From Phymorhynchus buccinoides (lineage: Eukaryota; Mollusca; Gastropoda; Neogastropoda; Raphitomidae), in contig CM065711.1 of NCBI GenBank assembly GCA_017654935.2, positions 30,733,337 to 30,797,336 on the forward strand: DNA of 64,000 bases. Direction: 5' to 3'. How positions within the stretch are numbered: position 1 is the stretch's first letter; each line of letters begins with the position of its first letter. Shown piece after piece: positions 40,986 through 53,982 of the stretch. A program made the position numbers and the translations under genes. The notes under the pieces were generated by a model. It did no database searches, was not told the origin of the DNA, and worked only from the letters and a program-made list of their open reading frames with translations.

Positions 40986-43023
40986 CATGTGGCAGGGTCA
41001 CTAAATTCTTTTAGTCATAAGAAATAAATCTATCCCATGAAATTACTCCAGTTTTAGCCTGAAAGTAAAACACAGCCTGAAAAACATTTAGAAACTTATG
41101 TATGGTTGAAAATTATATCTGTCACTACAAAATAAAAATTAAATAAAAAAACATCTAGTGGTTTTACTGTTTTGAAAAAAAACATATACAGTATTTTACG
41201 GACTATAACACAATACTTTTTTTCCTAGATTGAGACCTCTGTGCCTTATAATGTGACTAATAAAATAGTAAGTAAATAATAAAGTAACAAAATCTGAATT
41301 TTGTGTAAAAAGATTTGGGCGGTGCGCCTTGCAGTCCGTAGAATATGGTAAATGTCCAAAAAGTCTCAGAACAAATTTTTAATGGTTTTGAATTTTGGTG
41401 GTTCAAATATTTTGCCTTCCAACTAACAACTTTTTTTTTTTACAAGGTTTTGATTTTGCCAACTCAATACACGCATTCTCGGCAGACGCCATCTTTGAAA
41501 TGACAAGGGCAGAAGAGCAAAAAGGCACGAAATGAAGATTGTGCCATATGAAGATAATTTTGATTCAGTTTTTTTTCTCTTTTCAGCGGAGATTTTTTTT
41601 TCCAGCGGAGATCAATTTTTTTTTAAATTCGTCTGAGACGGCGGAAACGGCGGAGCTGTTTTCATGCCTGTAAAATGGAACAAAATTCATGGTACAAAGA
41701 ACAAAATTTAAATTTCACATGAAATCGTAATCATTTTAGTACAGAAAAATCAATATAACTTCAAAAAAAGAAAAAAGTATTTTTTTTACTCTTAGAGTAG
41801 GTCTACCCTCTTAATTAAGCCCATCCCACTATTCAGTAGGAGAAGGTCATGTTGCACCAGTGGGATGGATGACACAAATTCACATATGTCACACATCATG
41901 TGTGCCATTAATGGTCCTAAAGGAAGACTGGTGGCCACAGGGCAGGATAAACATCCCCAACTGGAAAAAAAAAGAACTTTTGCGTGGACTGGTAGATTGG
42001 CTCACAAGACTCAAACACTGAGGATGCATTACTACCAACAAACTTTGGATTGATTGCTATGAAATAATTGTGATTCGTTTTCTGTTCTTTTCTTTTTTGG
42101 GGGGAAGGGGGTGGGCAGGGCTTGAAGGGGGGAGGGTGCAACCATTAAACCAACCACAAAACCAACCAGGAACCATTTACCACCGTTTCAATCCCTAATT
42201 CTGCATGACCATTTTGCTTCCAGACGAAGTTAATTAATAATAATTGTTCTTGCAAGATAAATAATGATTTTATATTTGTTCATCCTTCATGCCCATGCAA
42301 CAAAATCATAGAGAATTCCACTGGTAATCAATGCTTGAGGCTTTCAAGGAAAAATTTATTTTTAAGGAGAAAAGAATTAAAAAAAAGCTTGACAGATTTG
42401 TTTAAATCATGGTGCAGTTTATTAGTTTGACGTCAGAAATTACATTTGGATTTTTTTTACACCTAGGTTACTTTCAGTTTACTGCAGCGCCTGCTCAGGT
42501 CAACTGTGCTATGGGGAATTGTATTGAACAGAAACACACACACACTACTTTAGTAATACATTCAAGTGTAGTTCTTAGCAAATCTTGTGTGTGTGTGTTA
42601 GTGTGAGAGAGAGAGCTAGAGACTAGAGAGGAGAGCATGGGTGGGGAACTGAAACGGTTGAACATAAAAATAAAAAGGGTTTCTTATATGATACTGCACA
42701 GTAAATTTGACAAACACACAATGTGTGCACTAAATCTAATGAATGGAGAAAAAAATTCTTCTTATTTAATTAAAAAGGAAAACAATACCACAACTTCTCT
42801 AAAATCATAGCCTACAACTAAAATACAACAAATATTCAGTCAAGCTTATCAACTTTTAGGTAATTTTACTGTTACTAGTTGTTAGGCTTTGTTTTAATTG
42901 AACACATGCGGATTCAGTGTTTCAAGTGGACAGTTGAAGCGATCGGAAAAGGAAAACCAACAATCAGAATTATTTTTGTTTAAAGACCACCCATGTCACG
43001 TGTCCACATTCCCTCGTATGCTA
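40986..43023. other. Intergenic, no gene seen
   Basis: A/T-rich, with short poly-T and (CA)n stretches. No convincing ORF or exon. Confidence 0.5.
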
Positions 43024-43529
43024 TGGGAGAGAGGTTCGCCCAGTAGGTCGTTTTGGCGATTTTTGTATTTATGGTGTGCAACCACATGGTCACATATAAA
43101 TCTTATATTTGGTAAAACTAATTCTAACAAATAATAAATAAATTTAAAGTATTACTATAAAGTTTAATTAGTAAATTTATAGATAAAGCTATTGTACAAT
43201 TTAGAATTTTTGTAGTTTGTTCAGAAATTTAATAATAAAATTTAGAAAAAATAGAATTATAATTTTGTAGGCATAGAGATCACGTGATGCATTCAAAATG
43301 AAAACATCTCAGTGCTGATAGCAGCTGGTCACTAGTTTAAGAGTGGTCAGTCACCTTTCAGTCTGCTAGAAGCAGCTTGCTGTTTTGGGAGCCCACTGGT
43401 TGTCATAGCGTGCAAAGTGTACAATAAATAAAGATAACAAACCAAGACTGGAGTCCTGACTGATCCGAGAAACGGATGAGTAGAACCCCTACACGGACAA
43501 CCCCAACCCCATTTCCGCACCCTGTTACA
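43024..43529 (+). repeat. 5' LTR
   Basis: About 506 bp, starting TGGGAGAGAGGTTCGCCCAG and ending CACCCTGTTACA. It contains AATAAATAAAG near 43420, a possible polyadenylation signal. Matches the 3' LTR closely apart from one large indel. Confidence 0.9.
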
Positions 43530-43567
43530 TCTGGCGTCGACGACAGTACGACCAACATTTGCACGCT

Positions 43568-44488
43568 ATGGCACACCGCAACCCACTCGACGACGACGTG
43601 GCGCCTAATGGCAACGACGACAGATTGGGCGTTCGCTGGATGGCCCCACCTAAACTGCCCAAGTATAGCGGAGAACCTCAGGATGGCCCGGTGGAGGACT
43701 TCATCGCGGAGGCGCAATGTGTCCTGAGTGCATACAACCTGATCGAGGGACTGGCTGTTGAATACGTGTTACGCCACCTCGACGGTATTGCCAGACGAGA
43801 AGTGCTCTCACTTCCCAGCGAAAACCGTACAACTGCAGCTGCAGTGCTTGATGCTCTCAGAGTGACATTTGGAGATGCGAGGCCAGTCATGGGTCTCTTG
43901 TCAGCGTTTCATAGCCGGCATCAGAGGCAAGGGGAACGTCTCCTTGAGTACGTCCATGCCCTACAGGACCTGGCAGCACGCATCAACAATAAGCAGCAGA
44001 ATGCCATCACTGTTTAAGCTTTGCGTGATCGTTTCATTGAGGGACTCAACGGCCCGGCCTTGCAGCGGGAACTACGTCGCATGGTGAGGGCAAACGACCA
44101 GATCACCTTGGCCACTCTACGCACCGAGGCATTCGAATGGCTACGTCATGAAGCACCGGAAACTGTCGCGGTGCAGCAACAACAACCCGTGGAAACAACG
44201 AAAGTGGAGAAGCTACAGGAACAGATCAACGCCCTGACTACAAGTCTACAGTCCATGCAGGCAGCCATTACTACTCTGGATGAACACGCTACAAGACCAC
44301 AAACTTCAGGACTTGATCACCCCCAACCCCCACTTCCACCCCCACCTAAACCCTCCCATCCCAGACAGTCAACAGTTCAGTGTTTCAACTGTCGTCTGTT
44401 TGGTCATATTGCTCGAAACTGCCCAGAGAAAAAGAAAACGCAGCACCAAGGGTCCCGGCTACAGGGAAACGGGCAACTCCTGCAGTGA
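43568..44488 (+). pseudogene. gag: gag (capsid and nucleocapsid), interrupted by a stop
   Basis: The frame from ATG 43568 reads through a capsid-like region (PKLPKYSGEPQDGPVEDFI, LLSAFHSRHQRQGERLLEYV) to a TAA at 44015-44017. The same frame resumes at once (ALRDRFIEGL) and continues to 44488, ending with a Pro-rich linker and a CCHC zinc knuckle (CFNCRLFGHIARNC). Length and motifs suit a Ty3/gypsy Gag. A single stop separates the capsid N-terminal half from the rest, so a full Gag could only be made by readthrough. The 3' end overlaps the pol frame. Confidence 0.85.
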
Positions 44489-46371
44489 ACAGCCAAGCTG
44501 CGGGAGGTACTGGTAAGGCTGATACATTCCAAGGGACATGCCCTGAAACAAGTTTGGACATTGATGGCAAGTCTGTCAAAGCAGTTATAGATACTGGGAG
44601 TGAGATAACTACGGTGACAGAGTCCTGGTTTGCGAAGAACTTACAGCAGCCCCTACGAAAGCGTAGTTTGGTTGTTAAAGCTGCAAATGGCATAGACATT
44701 CCTTATGTTGGATTGTGGGATGGAACGGTTACTGTGTTTGGTCAGCAGTGTAATGCCACAATTCTAGTAGTTAAGGATTCGCCATGTTTAAACACAAGGA
44801 CTCGTAGGGAAAATGCTCCAGTTCTTCTAGGCATGAATATCCTGCAGCAAGTCTTACCAGCTCTCAATCAGCGCTCAGGGTTTGAACACGCTTTTCAAAC
44901 AATAGTACAGGAGATTCACCAACAGCAGCGAACAGTTTTGGGCTTTGGCCGACTCAGGGAACGGACACGTCTTCCTGCATACTCCATGGTGACAGTAAAA
45001 ATTACTGCAGCAGGGAAACGGACAGTTGTGGCAGAGCCCTGCCATCACCAGTTACCAGGCGGAGTAATTCTGGTGCCAACTCTGCTAGAGGGTACATCTT
45101 CCCCATTTGTCAGAATGGCTAATCTGACAGAGGAGGACATCATTCTGCCTGCCAGAACTCCAGTTGCTGCTCTGCGGACAGTAGCGACCATTGAGGATGA
45201 AAACACCAGTATTCATCTGGAAGTGTCATCGGAGGAAGTCATCGTCCAATGTCAAGAGACGTATGCTGCATCCTCGCCTTCTGACACACCCACTTGGAAA
45301 CAACAACTTCCTGAGATGCAATGCGCAGAGGAGGAGCAATACCGCGTTTGGGAAGTATTGAGTCGCTACCCTAACATCATACCAAAAGATGACCTTGATG
45401 TGGGCTACACAGACCTTGAATGTTATCGCTTAAGGGTCAAGGACGAGACACCCATTGCTCAGCCTTACAGATCAATCCCACCAAATGACTTGCAAAAGGT
45501 GCGTGACCACATCCAGGGCCTCCTTGATAAAGGTGTAGTGCGTCCCAGCCACAGCCCATACGCTGCCCCAGTAGTTGTCGTCAAGAAAAAGGACGGAGGC
45601 ATTCGCCTGTGTGTGGACTACAGAAGGCTCAATGAGAAAACAACAAAAGACGCATACCCACTTCCTAGGATTCAGGAAAGCTTTGATGCGCTATCAGGAG
45701 CACAATACTTCTCAACACTAGACCTGGCTAGTGGCTATCATCAAATAGCTATGTCACCTGAGGACCAGCATCGTACAGCATTCGTGACACCATTTGGACA
45801 TTACGAATTTACACGCATGCCGTTCGGACTCACTGGGGCGCCAGCAACATTTCAGCGTTTGATGAATGGAGTAATGTCAGACTTTCTGTTCAACTTCCTC
45901 CTGGTCTATCTTGACGATCTGCTCGTTTACTCACGGACCTTTGAAGAACACCTCCTCCACCTGGATCGTGTGTTGTCCAAACTAAGCCGCGTGGGATTGA
46001 AACTGAACATTGGCAAGTGTCAGCTGCTGCATAAGAGTGTGGACTACCTTGGTCATACTATTTCAGCGGAAGGTGTTGGCTGTCAGACAACAAAGACCGA
46101 AGCAGTCCGCAACTGGCCAGTACCCAAGACAACAAAAGAACTGCGCTCCTTCTTAGGATTTGTGGGCTATTATAGGCGATTTGTGGAGGGATTCGCCAAA
46201 ACAGCTGGACCCCTACAGAACCTGGCAAACAAACAGGAGAGCAAGAGGAGACCACTGTCGCTGGAAAAACACTGGAATGATGAACACCAGGCTGCATTTG
46301 AGGCTCTGAAGTGTGCCCTTACTGTGGGAAAGTGTTGGCCTTTGCTGACTTTATGCGCCCATTCGTACTAG
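44480..46371 (+). pseudogene. pol: pol: protease, reverse transcriptase, start of RNase H
   Basis: The frame is open from 44380, overlapping gag in a different frame; the protein-like part starts around 44490. Protease has AVIDTGSEITTV (active-site DTG) and later VLLGMNIL. Reverse transcriptase runs from about 45470: KKKDGGIRLCVDYRRLN, FSTLDLASGYHQI, TRMPFGLTGAPATFQ and the catalytic YLDD (45906-45917). The RT-to-RNase H connection FLGFVGYYRRFV follows. The frame is lost near 46320, where the next domain continues in another frame. Sequence order and residues fit Ty3/gypsy. Confidence 0.93.
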
Positions 46372-47314
46372 AGACAGACGCCAGCTTTGAGGGCCTGGGT
46401 TCCATACTGAGTCAGCGACAGCCAGATGGCACTACTCGAGTGATTGCATATGCCAGCCGAAGACTGAAACCAACAGAGAGAAATGAAGCAAACTATAGCA
46501 GCTTCAAGATTGAAATGTTGGCGTTGAAATGGGCCGTCACTGAATGCTTCAGGAGCTACCTGCTGGGGTCACAGTTCGAGGTCTTCACAGACAATAACCC
46601 CTTGGCTCATTTCCAGACATCTAAGCTGAACAGAGATGGGCTACCTGCTGGGGTCACAGTTCGAGGTCGTCACAGACAATAACCCTTTGGCTCATTTCCA
46701 GACATCTAAGCTGGGCGCATTGGAACAGAGATGGGCTACCTGCTGGGATCACAGTTCGAGGTCGTCACAGACAATAACCCTTTGGCTCATTTTCAGACGT
46801 CTAAGCTGGGCACATTGGAATAGAGATGGGCTACCTGCTGGGGTCACAGTTCGAGGTCTTCACAGACAATAACCCTTTGGCTCATTTCCAGACATCTAAG
46901 CTGGGTGCATTGGAACAGCGATGGGCAGCCCAGCTTGCAGTCTTTGATTTCACCATTCGATATAAGCCAGGAAAGCTAAACCGTGCTGACGCCCTTTCCA
47001 GGATACCTGCAAAAGATGTTCTCCCTGAGGTCTCAACATCCCTTCCTGCTGCACTATGTGAGAAACAGGAGGTATCATGCCGGCAACAGACTACAGACCC
47101 TAGTGCTGATACCCGTCCTTGCCCAAATCCCAGTCCCTCCCCAGATCAGAGTACCTTTACTCTGACCCAGCTCATCCCCCATGACCTCTCCGAACTTCAG
47201 AAGCAGGATCAGGTCATCAGCAAGGTGCTTGCAGTGTGGCCTTCGAAACCTAGGGCCACTGGCGACAGACAGCTGATGACAATCTGCAGACAGCATGACA
47301 GATTGGTTCTATGA
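46311..47314 (+). pseudogene. pol RNase H region with internal tandem repeats
   Basis: RNase H begins in a new frame with FADFMRPFVLETDASFEGLG (catalytic Asp) and continues VIAYASRRLKPTERNEANYS and FEVFTDNNPLAHF. The FTDNNPLAHFQTSKL segment is then repeated about four times with a 95-bp period (46555-46925), moving through all three frames. The last copy continues normally (ALEQRWAAQLAVFDFTIRYK, NRADALSR) into the linker to integrase, ending in TGA at 47312-47314. Confidence 0.9.
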
Positions 47315-48259
47315 GAAGGGGTGCTGCACCGCCAGATCACTGACCCAGTTCTGGGCCAGGTCCAACAGCTGGTGCTGCCTTCAGTGCTGCGACCAGATGT
47401 CCTGAGGGAACTCCATGATAAGCTGGGACACCAAGGGCTGGAGCGCACTCTCCGTCTTCTGCGCGAGAGGGTGTATTGGCCTGGTATGACTGCAGACGCA
47501 GAGGCATATATCAAACGATGTGAGCGGTGCACTATGAACAGACGTCCCACTTCTGCCCTACCCATGGGACACCTTATTGCCACCAGACCGTTGGAGATCT
47601 TGGCCATAGACTTCACAAAGCTTGAAATGGCCACAGACGGGCGAGAGAACGTCTTGGTCATGACGGATGTGTTTACCAAATACACGGTCGCCGCCCCGAC
47701 CAGGAACCAGGAGGCTAGTACTGTTGTTCAGGTGTTGGTCAGAGAGTGGTTTAGCAAGTACGGCATACCAGAACGAATCCATAGTGATCAAGGCCGTGAC
47801 TTTGAATCAAGATTGGTGAAAGAACTGTGTTCACTTTATGGCATTAAAAAGTCCCGTACGACACCCTACCACCCGCAAGGGAACGCACAGTGCGAGAGGT
47901 ATAATCGTACTCTTCATGACCTCTTGCGTACAATGGAAGCTGAAAAGAAGTCTCATTGGCCACAACATCTCCCGGAAGTCGTGCAAGCATACAACGTGAC
48001 ACCTCACTCCATGACTGGGTTCTCGTTCCCTGTCCTCGTCGGATCCTGCCACAACCCATGCCTTCCCTACCAAATACCCCATCCTTCCCCAATCCTCCCA
48101 TACCCCGCATTCCCAGCACACCACCCTGCCCAGTCCCTGCCCCAAGAAGATCATCGCGTTCTACTGCAGGTAGACATACCAACCTGCACAAGGAACTTCA
48201 CAGTGCCAAAAGATAGTTGGACACTTCTCAATTGTCAAGTGTGGACAACTTTAGTCTAA
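47315..48259 (+). pseudogene. pol integrase, C-terminally truncated
   Basis: Same frame as the preceding RNase H piece but behind a TGA. It contains the HHCC zinc domain ([20 protein letters not shown] then CERC), and the catalytic core with D in AIDFTKLE, D in [10 protein letters not shown] and E in [13 protein letters not shown]. After [18 protein letters not shown] the expected GPY/F and C-terminal domain is missing and Pro-rich, non-homologous sequence follows to the stop. Inactive as it stands. Confidence 0.9.
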
Positions 48260-48461
48260 TAGTTGGTGACTGAGGGTTTGACATTCCCATTTGAGACGGT
48301 ATGACACTAATGAGTGATTCTTTACCAGACTCTTTGTGAGCTCTTATGCTATCGTGCAAAGGTCTGGCTGACTCGCGTAGCAAATCAGCTAGACTAAAAT
48401 GAGACGGACCGAATATTTCATATTTGGAACAATGTGGACATTGTTCAGTGTTTCAGGGGTG

Positions 48462-49117
48462 TGTGTGAGAGGGTTCGCCCAGTAGGTCGTTTCGGCGATT
48501 TTTGTATTTATGGTGTGCAACCACATGGTCACATATAAATCTTAGATTTGGTAAAACTAATTCTAACAAATAATAAATAAATTTAAAGTATTACTATAAA
48601 GTTTAATTAGTAAATTTATAGATAAAGCTATTGTACAATTTAGAATTTTTGCAGTTTGTTCAGAAATTTAATAATAAAATTTAGAAGAAATAGAATTATA
48701 ATTTTGTAGGCACAGAGATCACGTGATGTATTCAAAATGAAAACAACTCAGTGCTGATAGCAGCTGGTCACTAGTTTAAGAGTTGTCAGTCACCTTTCAG
48801 TCTGCTAGAAGCAGTTTGCTGTTTTGGGAGCCCACTGGTTGTCATAGTGAGTACATTCTAGTGATGTTATGAACAAAGTTGAAGTATTTACTAATGCATT
48901 TTAAGCTGGGATGTTCTGGAGTTTTCATGTTGGCACTCAGACTGTGACTATCAACCAACAAGTTTTAGTTTATATTCGGAAGAAACATGAGTAACGCGTG
49001 CAAAGTGTACAATAAATAAAGATATCAAACCAAGACTGGAGTCCTGACTGATCCGAGAAGCGGATGAGTAGAACCCCTACACGGAAAACTATATCCCCAT
49101 TTCCGCACCCTGTTACA
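48462..49117 (+). repeat. 3' LTR with extra ~150-bp segment
   Basis: Matches the 5' LTR at both ends. Between GGTTGTCATAGTGAG (48838) and GTAACGCGTGCAAAG (48992) it contains about 150 bases that are absent from the 5' LTR. Confidence 0.88.
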
Positions 49118-49324
49118 CTAGGAAGATTTATTAAGATTTTCTTACCAGCTATAAGAGGGAAAACACATATAAAAAAAAGTGATTTTGACATGTGACGTAG
49201 TGGGTCTTTAATGTACTTAGTCCTGCATTCAATCCTATTAAAAATAAACAATATTAAGAAATAAACAAGTTAAATCATGTTTCTTTTGGCTACAAATTTA
49301 CAGACCATTGTATTCTTTAACACG

Positions 49325-50170
49325 AATTCAGTCAGTGAATTGCCTATTCACTAATTCAACTTCGATTGTTACAAATTCAAATTTCCATGCAAAAGGTGTT
49401 CTTTTCATAACTTTTTTTTTTACACAAAGACCAATTTATGCAGCAAAAATATCAATTCTGATCTTATTCCATTCACTGAAATGCATAAAGTGATTTAGCT
49501 TTGATAAAGCACTTTTCTATACTTAGCCCTGAATGATTCAGGGCTAAGTATAGAAAAGTGCTTTATCAAAGCTAAACCACTTTATGCATTTCAGTTTTCG
49601 TACATACAGAGAGGGAGAGAGACGGACAGACAGACATAACTTCTCCCAACTACTGAACTATCTTTGATCACACATAGCACGAGAGAAAAACAAGACTCAT
49701 TGCTATCCCCTTTCTTACAAAAATAAAAGGATGCGAGTCCGCATCCACAGTGATGCAACAGGACAAATATCCTGTCAGAGGTCAAGACAATATTACATTT
49801 GACATGTTAATAGGCCAATGTCCAGAAAATGACAGAAATGTGCATCACTGCATACAGACAATCTTGTAAGAATGCAAGCAAACTTGCGCCCAGAGTCACG
49901 CTTACTTTCTAGGCCCTTTTAGCCCAGTGGAGCATCTAGGCAATCAACGATGCCGGCATCACACTCTGGACAGCTCACTCAAGACGCTCCAGTTGGTTCC
50001 CTGTATCACCAGTTGTGCCTTGGGAGCTCTTCGCTAGTCAGACTGGTCTTGCCTGGATTGGGAAACAGAGGTCTATGGCACACACACACATACACACAAT
50101 ACAGATCAGTTTGACTTGACTTGACACACATATATTTTACACATTGCAAAAATCCAAGTCATTTACTACA
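49325..50170. repeat. Dispersed repeat, copy 1
   Basis: Shares an ordered set of blocks with 50456-51300: TCACTAATTCAACTTC at the start, CACGCTTACTTTCTA, GGCATCACACTCT, GCTCCAGTTGGTTCCCTG, GTCTTGCCTGGAT and AGGTCTATGG near the end. Identity is moderate, with a palindrome inserted only in this copy. Confidence 0.75.
49476..49594. repeat. 119-nt near-perfect palindrome
   Basis: 59-base arms around a single central G at 49535, with one mismatch seen by eye. The arms include GATAAAGCACTTTTCTATAC and, near the centre, CTTAGCCCTGAAT. Transcribed RNA would form one long uninterrupted hairpin. Confidence 0.92.
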
Positions 50171-50263
50171 TTGCTTAGACCTGTTGCACAGCTAAGAAAA
50201 ACTAAAGATTGACAAAGAAGAAACAAGTAGAAAAGAGGAAGCATTTGTCAAGCCTCAACACCT

Positions 50264-50341
50264 CCTCCCCCCCCCCCCTCCCCCCCCCCCTCCCTCCCCC
50301 CCCCCCCCCCCCCCCTCCCCCCCCCCTTTTCCCCCCCCCCC

Positions 50342-50384
<43 letters not shown>

Positions 50385-50394
50385 TTCCCTCCCC
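50264..50394. repeat. C-rich low-complexity tract
   Basis: Runs of C broken by T (CCCCCTCCCC), about 130 bases. The complementary strand is a strong G-quadruplex candidate. Confidence 0.97.
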
Positions 50395-50455
50395 TGTTGA
50401 CAAAAAGTGAAGATGAAGTTTATCCCCACCCCTCTCAGCCATGCTTTAGTACTAA

Positions 50456-51300
50456 TCCAGTCACTGAATTACATAATTACTCACTAATTCAACTTCAATT
50501 ATTATTAACTCAAATGTTGATTGTATGCAATACTTGTTCTTTTAATACATTTTAGATTTGTATACAATGAACAGGAAAAATATATACCAATATATAAATT
50601 CTGTTGTATTCTATTCAGGGCTGAGTGTAAAATTAAGGACTTATAGTTATGCTTATCTCAATACTCTATGCTAATAAGATTTATATTTGCTCATTCACAA
50701 AATATTTATATAGGCCATGAATACTATAGTTGGAATATTTAAACTGTATACACTTTACAAACAAATATTTAAACTGTATACACTTTACAAAGAGTTGTGA
50801 CAATTAAAATGGCTGCATTTACACACAAACACACACACACTGAATCACACAATGGTGTGGTGTGACATCACACAAAGGGGCACAAACACACTATTGAGCA
50901 AATAATGCCAAACAGAGCACTTCCATACCCATCCAATCAAATTGATGGTCAAACTGGAAAATAATTAATAACAAAGAACAAGCTATTTTAGAATACATGT
51001 TCTATAAAAATAAAAACAACAACTTAGTTTTGAAGATAAAAAAAAATGTATGATATATAAACAGACAAACTTGTAAGCATGCAAGCAAACTTGAACAAGG
51101 AGCCACGCTTACTTTCTATGCCCTTTGATCCCAGTGGATCATGGCTATCGGTGACACTCTGGCATCACACTCTGTTCTGGGCAGCTCCCTCAATATGCTC
51201 CAGTTGGTTCCCTGCATGTCCAGTTGTGCTCGGGGAGCGCTTCACTGGTCTTGCCTGGATACTGGGATATAAAGGTCTATGGTCCACACACTCATCTCAA
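50456..51300. repeat. Dispersed repeat, copy 2
   Basis: Direct diverged copy of 49325-50170 (see there), lacking the palindrome. Confidence 0.75.
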
Positions 51301-53982
51301 CATATTTATTCAGGAAAATTACATGAAGATGATGACGACCACACGATTCATTTCCTGATGATTAAATTGTTTACAAAAACATGTATACATTTGCACACAA
51401 AATCAGCAGAAGTAGGCTTAGCTATAAAAAAAATAACGTGCAAAAAATTATGAAATGTAAACAGACAAAAGGAATGAGTGCATCTGTCTCTCGCATAATT
51501 CAGAATTTCTCATGTAATAATATAATTTAAACAAAAGATGTTTTTAAACCTGAATGTAAACATTCTGGCCAACACAAAGTAAACAAAAGCTATCACTGTA
51601 AAAAGAAAGACATACACAATTTTTATATTAAATAATTATAATTATAATAGTATTAAATATCAAGAATTCTACTTAATTCAGAAAAGTAAAACAGTAAATC
51701 TAGCCAATTTATATATTTTGTAGGACAGTTACATCAACATATTTTTTGCAAGCACAGCACACACACACACCAGCAAAACAAGGGGTCCCAGGGACTCCTT
51801 CACTTACATTATAGAGGGTCCTAGAGGCGGGATAGAGGCTCCCAGTGGCCATAGTCAATGCTAAAATAGTGCATCCCTGGGACCCCCTGCACATTCTTTT
51901 AGAGGGTCCTTTAGAATTTTAGTGCTTCATAGACCCCCAAATGGGGGTCCCTGGGAGCCCTGCACACACACACGCACACACACATCTCAACATAATTTTT
52001 ACTGGTCAATGTTGACTGATACCAATTAAATCAACATTATGATAGCAAAAGCAATTTTTACACATTGACAGCACCAAATGGGCTGAATAAACAATTTAGT
52101 TAATCAAAATATTTTTAGATTATGGTTTTAAGTCAGCATTCAATTTTACACACACACACAAATAATTTTGACTTGACTTGACAATTTTACACACACACAC
52201 ACACATAATTTTGACTTGACACACACACTGGAAGCTCCTATGGGCCTTTTTGCAGAGCATTGTCAGACCTACTAATTTCATTTTAGGTCAGTGCAGCGCC
52301 TTTGCCACAGCCTGAATGGTTTAATTATGGCAGATAGTAAGCCATCCACTTTGTAGTGTAGGACCACACACTTATCAACCTAAGCCTCTTCAATGCATGT
52401 TAACTAGACTGCCAAAGATGAGCATCACAATTCCATCCATGCACAGTGGGAAAAATGAGCATCACAATTCCATCCATGCACAGTGGGAGGTACTTATCAC
52501 ATTTGGCATTAGAGCAGCTGTCGGCAAAGGCATTGGAAGGCACCGCCACTTCAACAAGAAGAGCCTTGCGGCTACATGGGTGCTCCTGGGAAATTTCAAA
52601 AATCTTGCTAAGGGGCAGCACTGGCAGTGTGCAGGGGCAGCGCACACAAACACATTTACTGCTTTTTTCACCCCTCTAGACAAGTACAAGTGCAAGCACC
52701 ACCCCCCCCCCCTCTCTCCCTCCCTTGTTGACTCAAGTGAAGGTAAAGTTTACACCCAACCCTTTCACAGTTTCATCAATGTTGTTTTGCCATTTTCAAT
52801 CTTAATGCATCAGGAGTCAAGGAGTTGTACACGTAGTAGAACTCTGCTAAATCATTTTTTAACTGTGAAATATACTATAATAGTACTTACCGGTACTAAA
52901 ATCACACAAAAAGTGGATAATAATGTAGCCTATCACTTGCAACATCACGGATTGTCCTTCTGCAGTAGATCAAGGCTACTAGACAACAAAGACAAGTGAC
53001 TCTCCGTAGTGAGTGTGATGGCTCATCAAATTCTCTAAACGATAAGGCCTACTTTGATTGAAGCTATGAAATTATTTATACATTAGTGATGTATGCAAAT
53101 CAGACACCATACATAAAGATTGTACCAATGATTGGACAATTTATAGACCACGAGGCCTAAGCCATGATGCCTGTCCCTATCACTACTACTACTACTACAG
53201 TAGCCTAGTACTACTAGTAGCTACACTTTCAACGCAATAGATCTGCAGTGTTATGTTGGATTATTTTCAATAGATTTCATTTGAGAGTGTTAAGATACAG
53301 GGGACTTAATTCATAAAGTCTAGCAACGTTTCATTTTCCCCCCAAGAACTTTGCTGTTGCTTACTTTTGTTTTCTTTTCCATTTCCTTGAACAAATGAAG
53401 CAGCAACCCAAGTGGCGATCACATTGTCGGATGTTTACAAATTTATACTTCACAGTTGCATTGTGGTACATTTGCACATGCGCAGTATGGGTTTTTTCCA
53501 ATTAGGTCCACAGTAGATAAAAATAGACGGCTTCTAGTTAGCAGGAAGAGCAAAAGCGGGATGTGAATACCAAGTTAGCTATATATAGTAGAACACCCGA
53601 GGAGGTGCTAAGTGGATGCTAACTCGCTCTGCTAAGTTATGATACATGCTAAGTTAGCAGCCCCAATGAGAATACCGCCCCTGGTTAACTTCAACAAGGG
53701 AAATAATCCTAAGTTAATCATGCTTGGTCCTAGTCCACAAATATTAAAACAAACAAAGTAAAACATAATTTCCTACAATCTAGTTTCTATTATATTCCCA
53801 AATCTCCAAATCTTGTCTAATACCTACTCTACCACACTTGCACTGAAAGACACCCCCACCCCCACCCCCCACCAGTATCCCCACGAGGAGAGACTCATGG
53901 AGAGGGTGCGGAGTCGTCTAGCTCCCCGTATTGAGGTATGAGGCATCCACCCCTGCCCCAAGTTCTTTTTTTTTTATCATAA
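51301..53982. other. Intergenic or ZNFX1 3' region, no sure gene
   Basis: Holds a possible ~220-bp element with complementary G/C-rich ends at 51745-51965 (GGGGTCCCAGGGACTCC versus GGGGGTCCCTGGGAGCCC), (CA)n tracts and a 30-bp tandem duplication at 52418-52486. No NFX1-type zinc-finger exons, expected 3' of the helicase, were recognised on the minus strand. Confidence 0.45.

Larger units (their letters stand above)
43024..49117 (+). mobile_element. Degenerate Ty3/gypsy-type LTR retrotransposon
   Basis: LTRs at 43024-43529 and about 48462-49117 enclose gag, protease, reverse transcriptase, RNase H and integrase in Ty3/gypsy order. A likely primer-binding site TGGCGTCGACGAC starts 2 bases after the 5' LTR. 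The coding region is disabled: an in-frame TAA in gag, a frame change at about 46310-46330, a 95-bp tandem expansion in RNase H, a TGA at 47312 and a truncated integrase end. Clear target-site duplications were not found. Confidence 0.93.

Noticed and set aside
52400..52645. 81-aa minus-strand ORF as a ZNFX1 zinc-finger exon
   Set aside because: Has several Cys but lacks the NFX1 Cys/His spacing, and spans a 30-bp tandem duplication.
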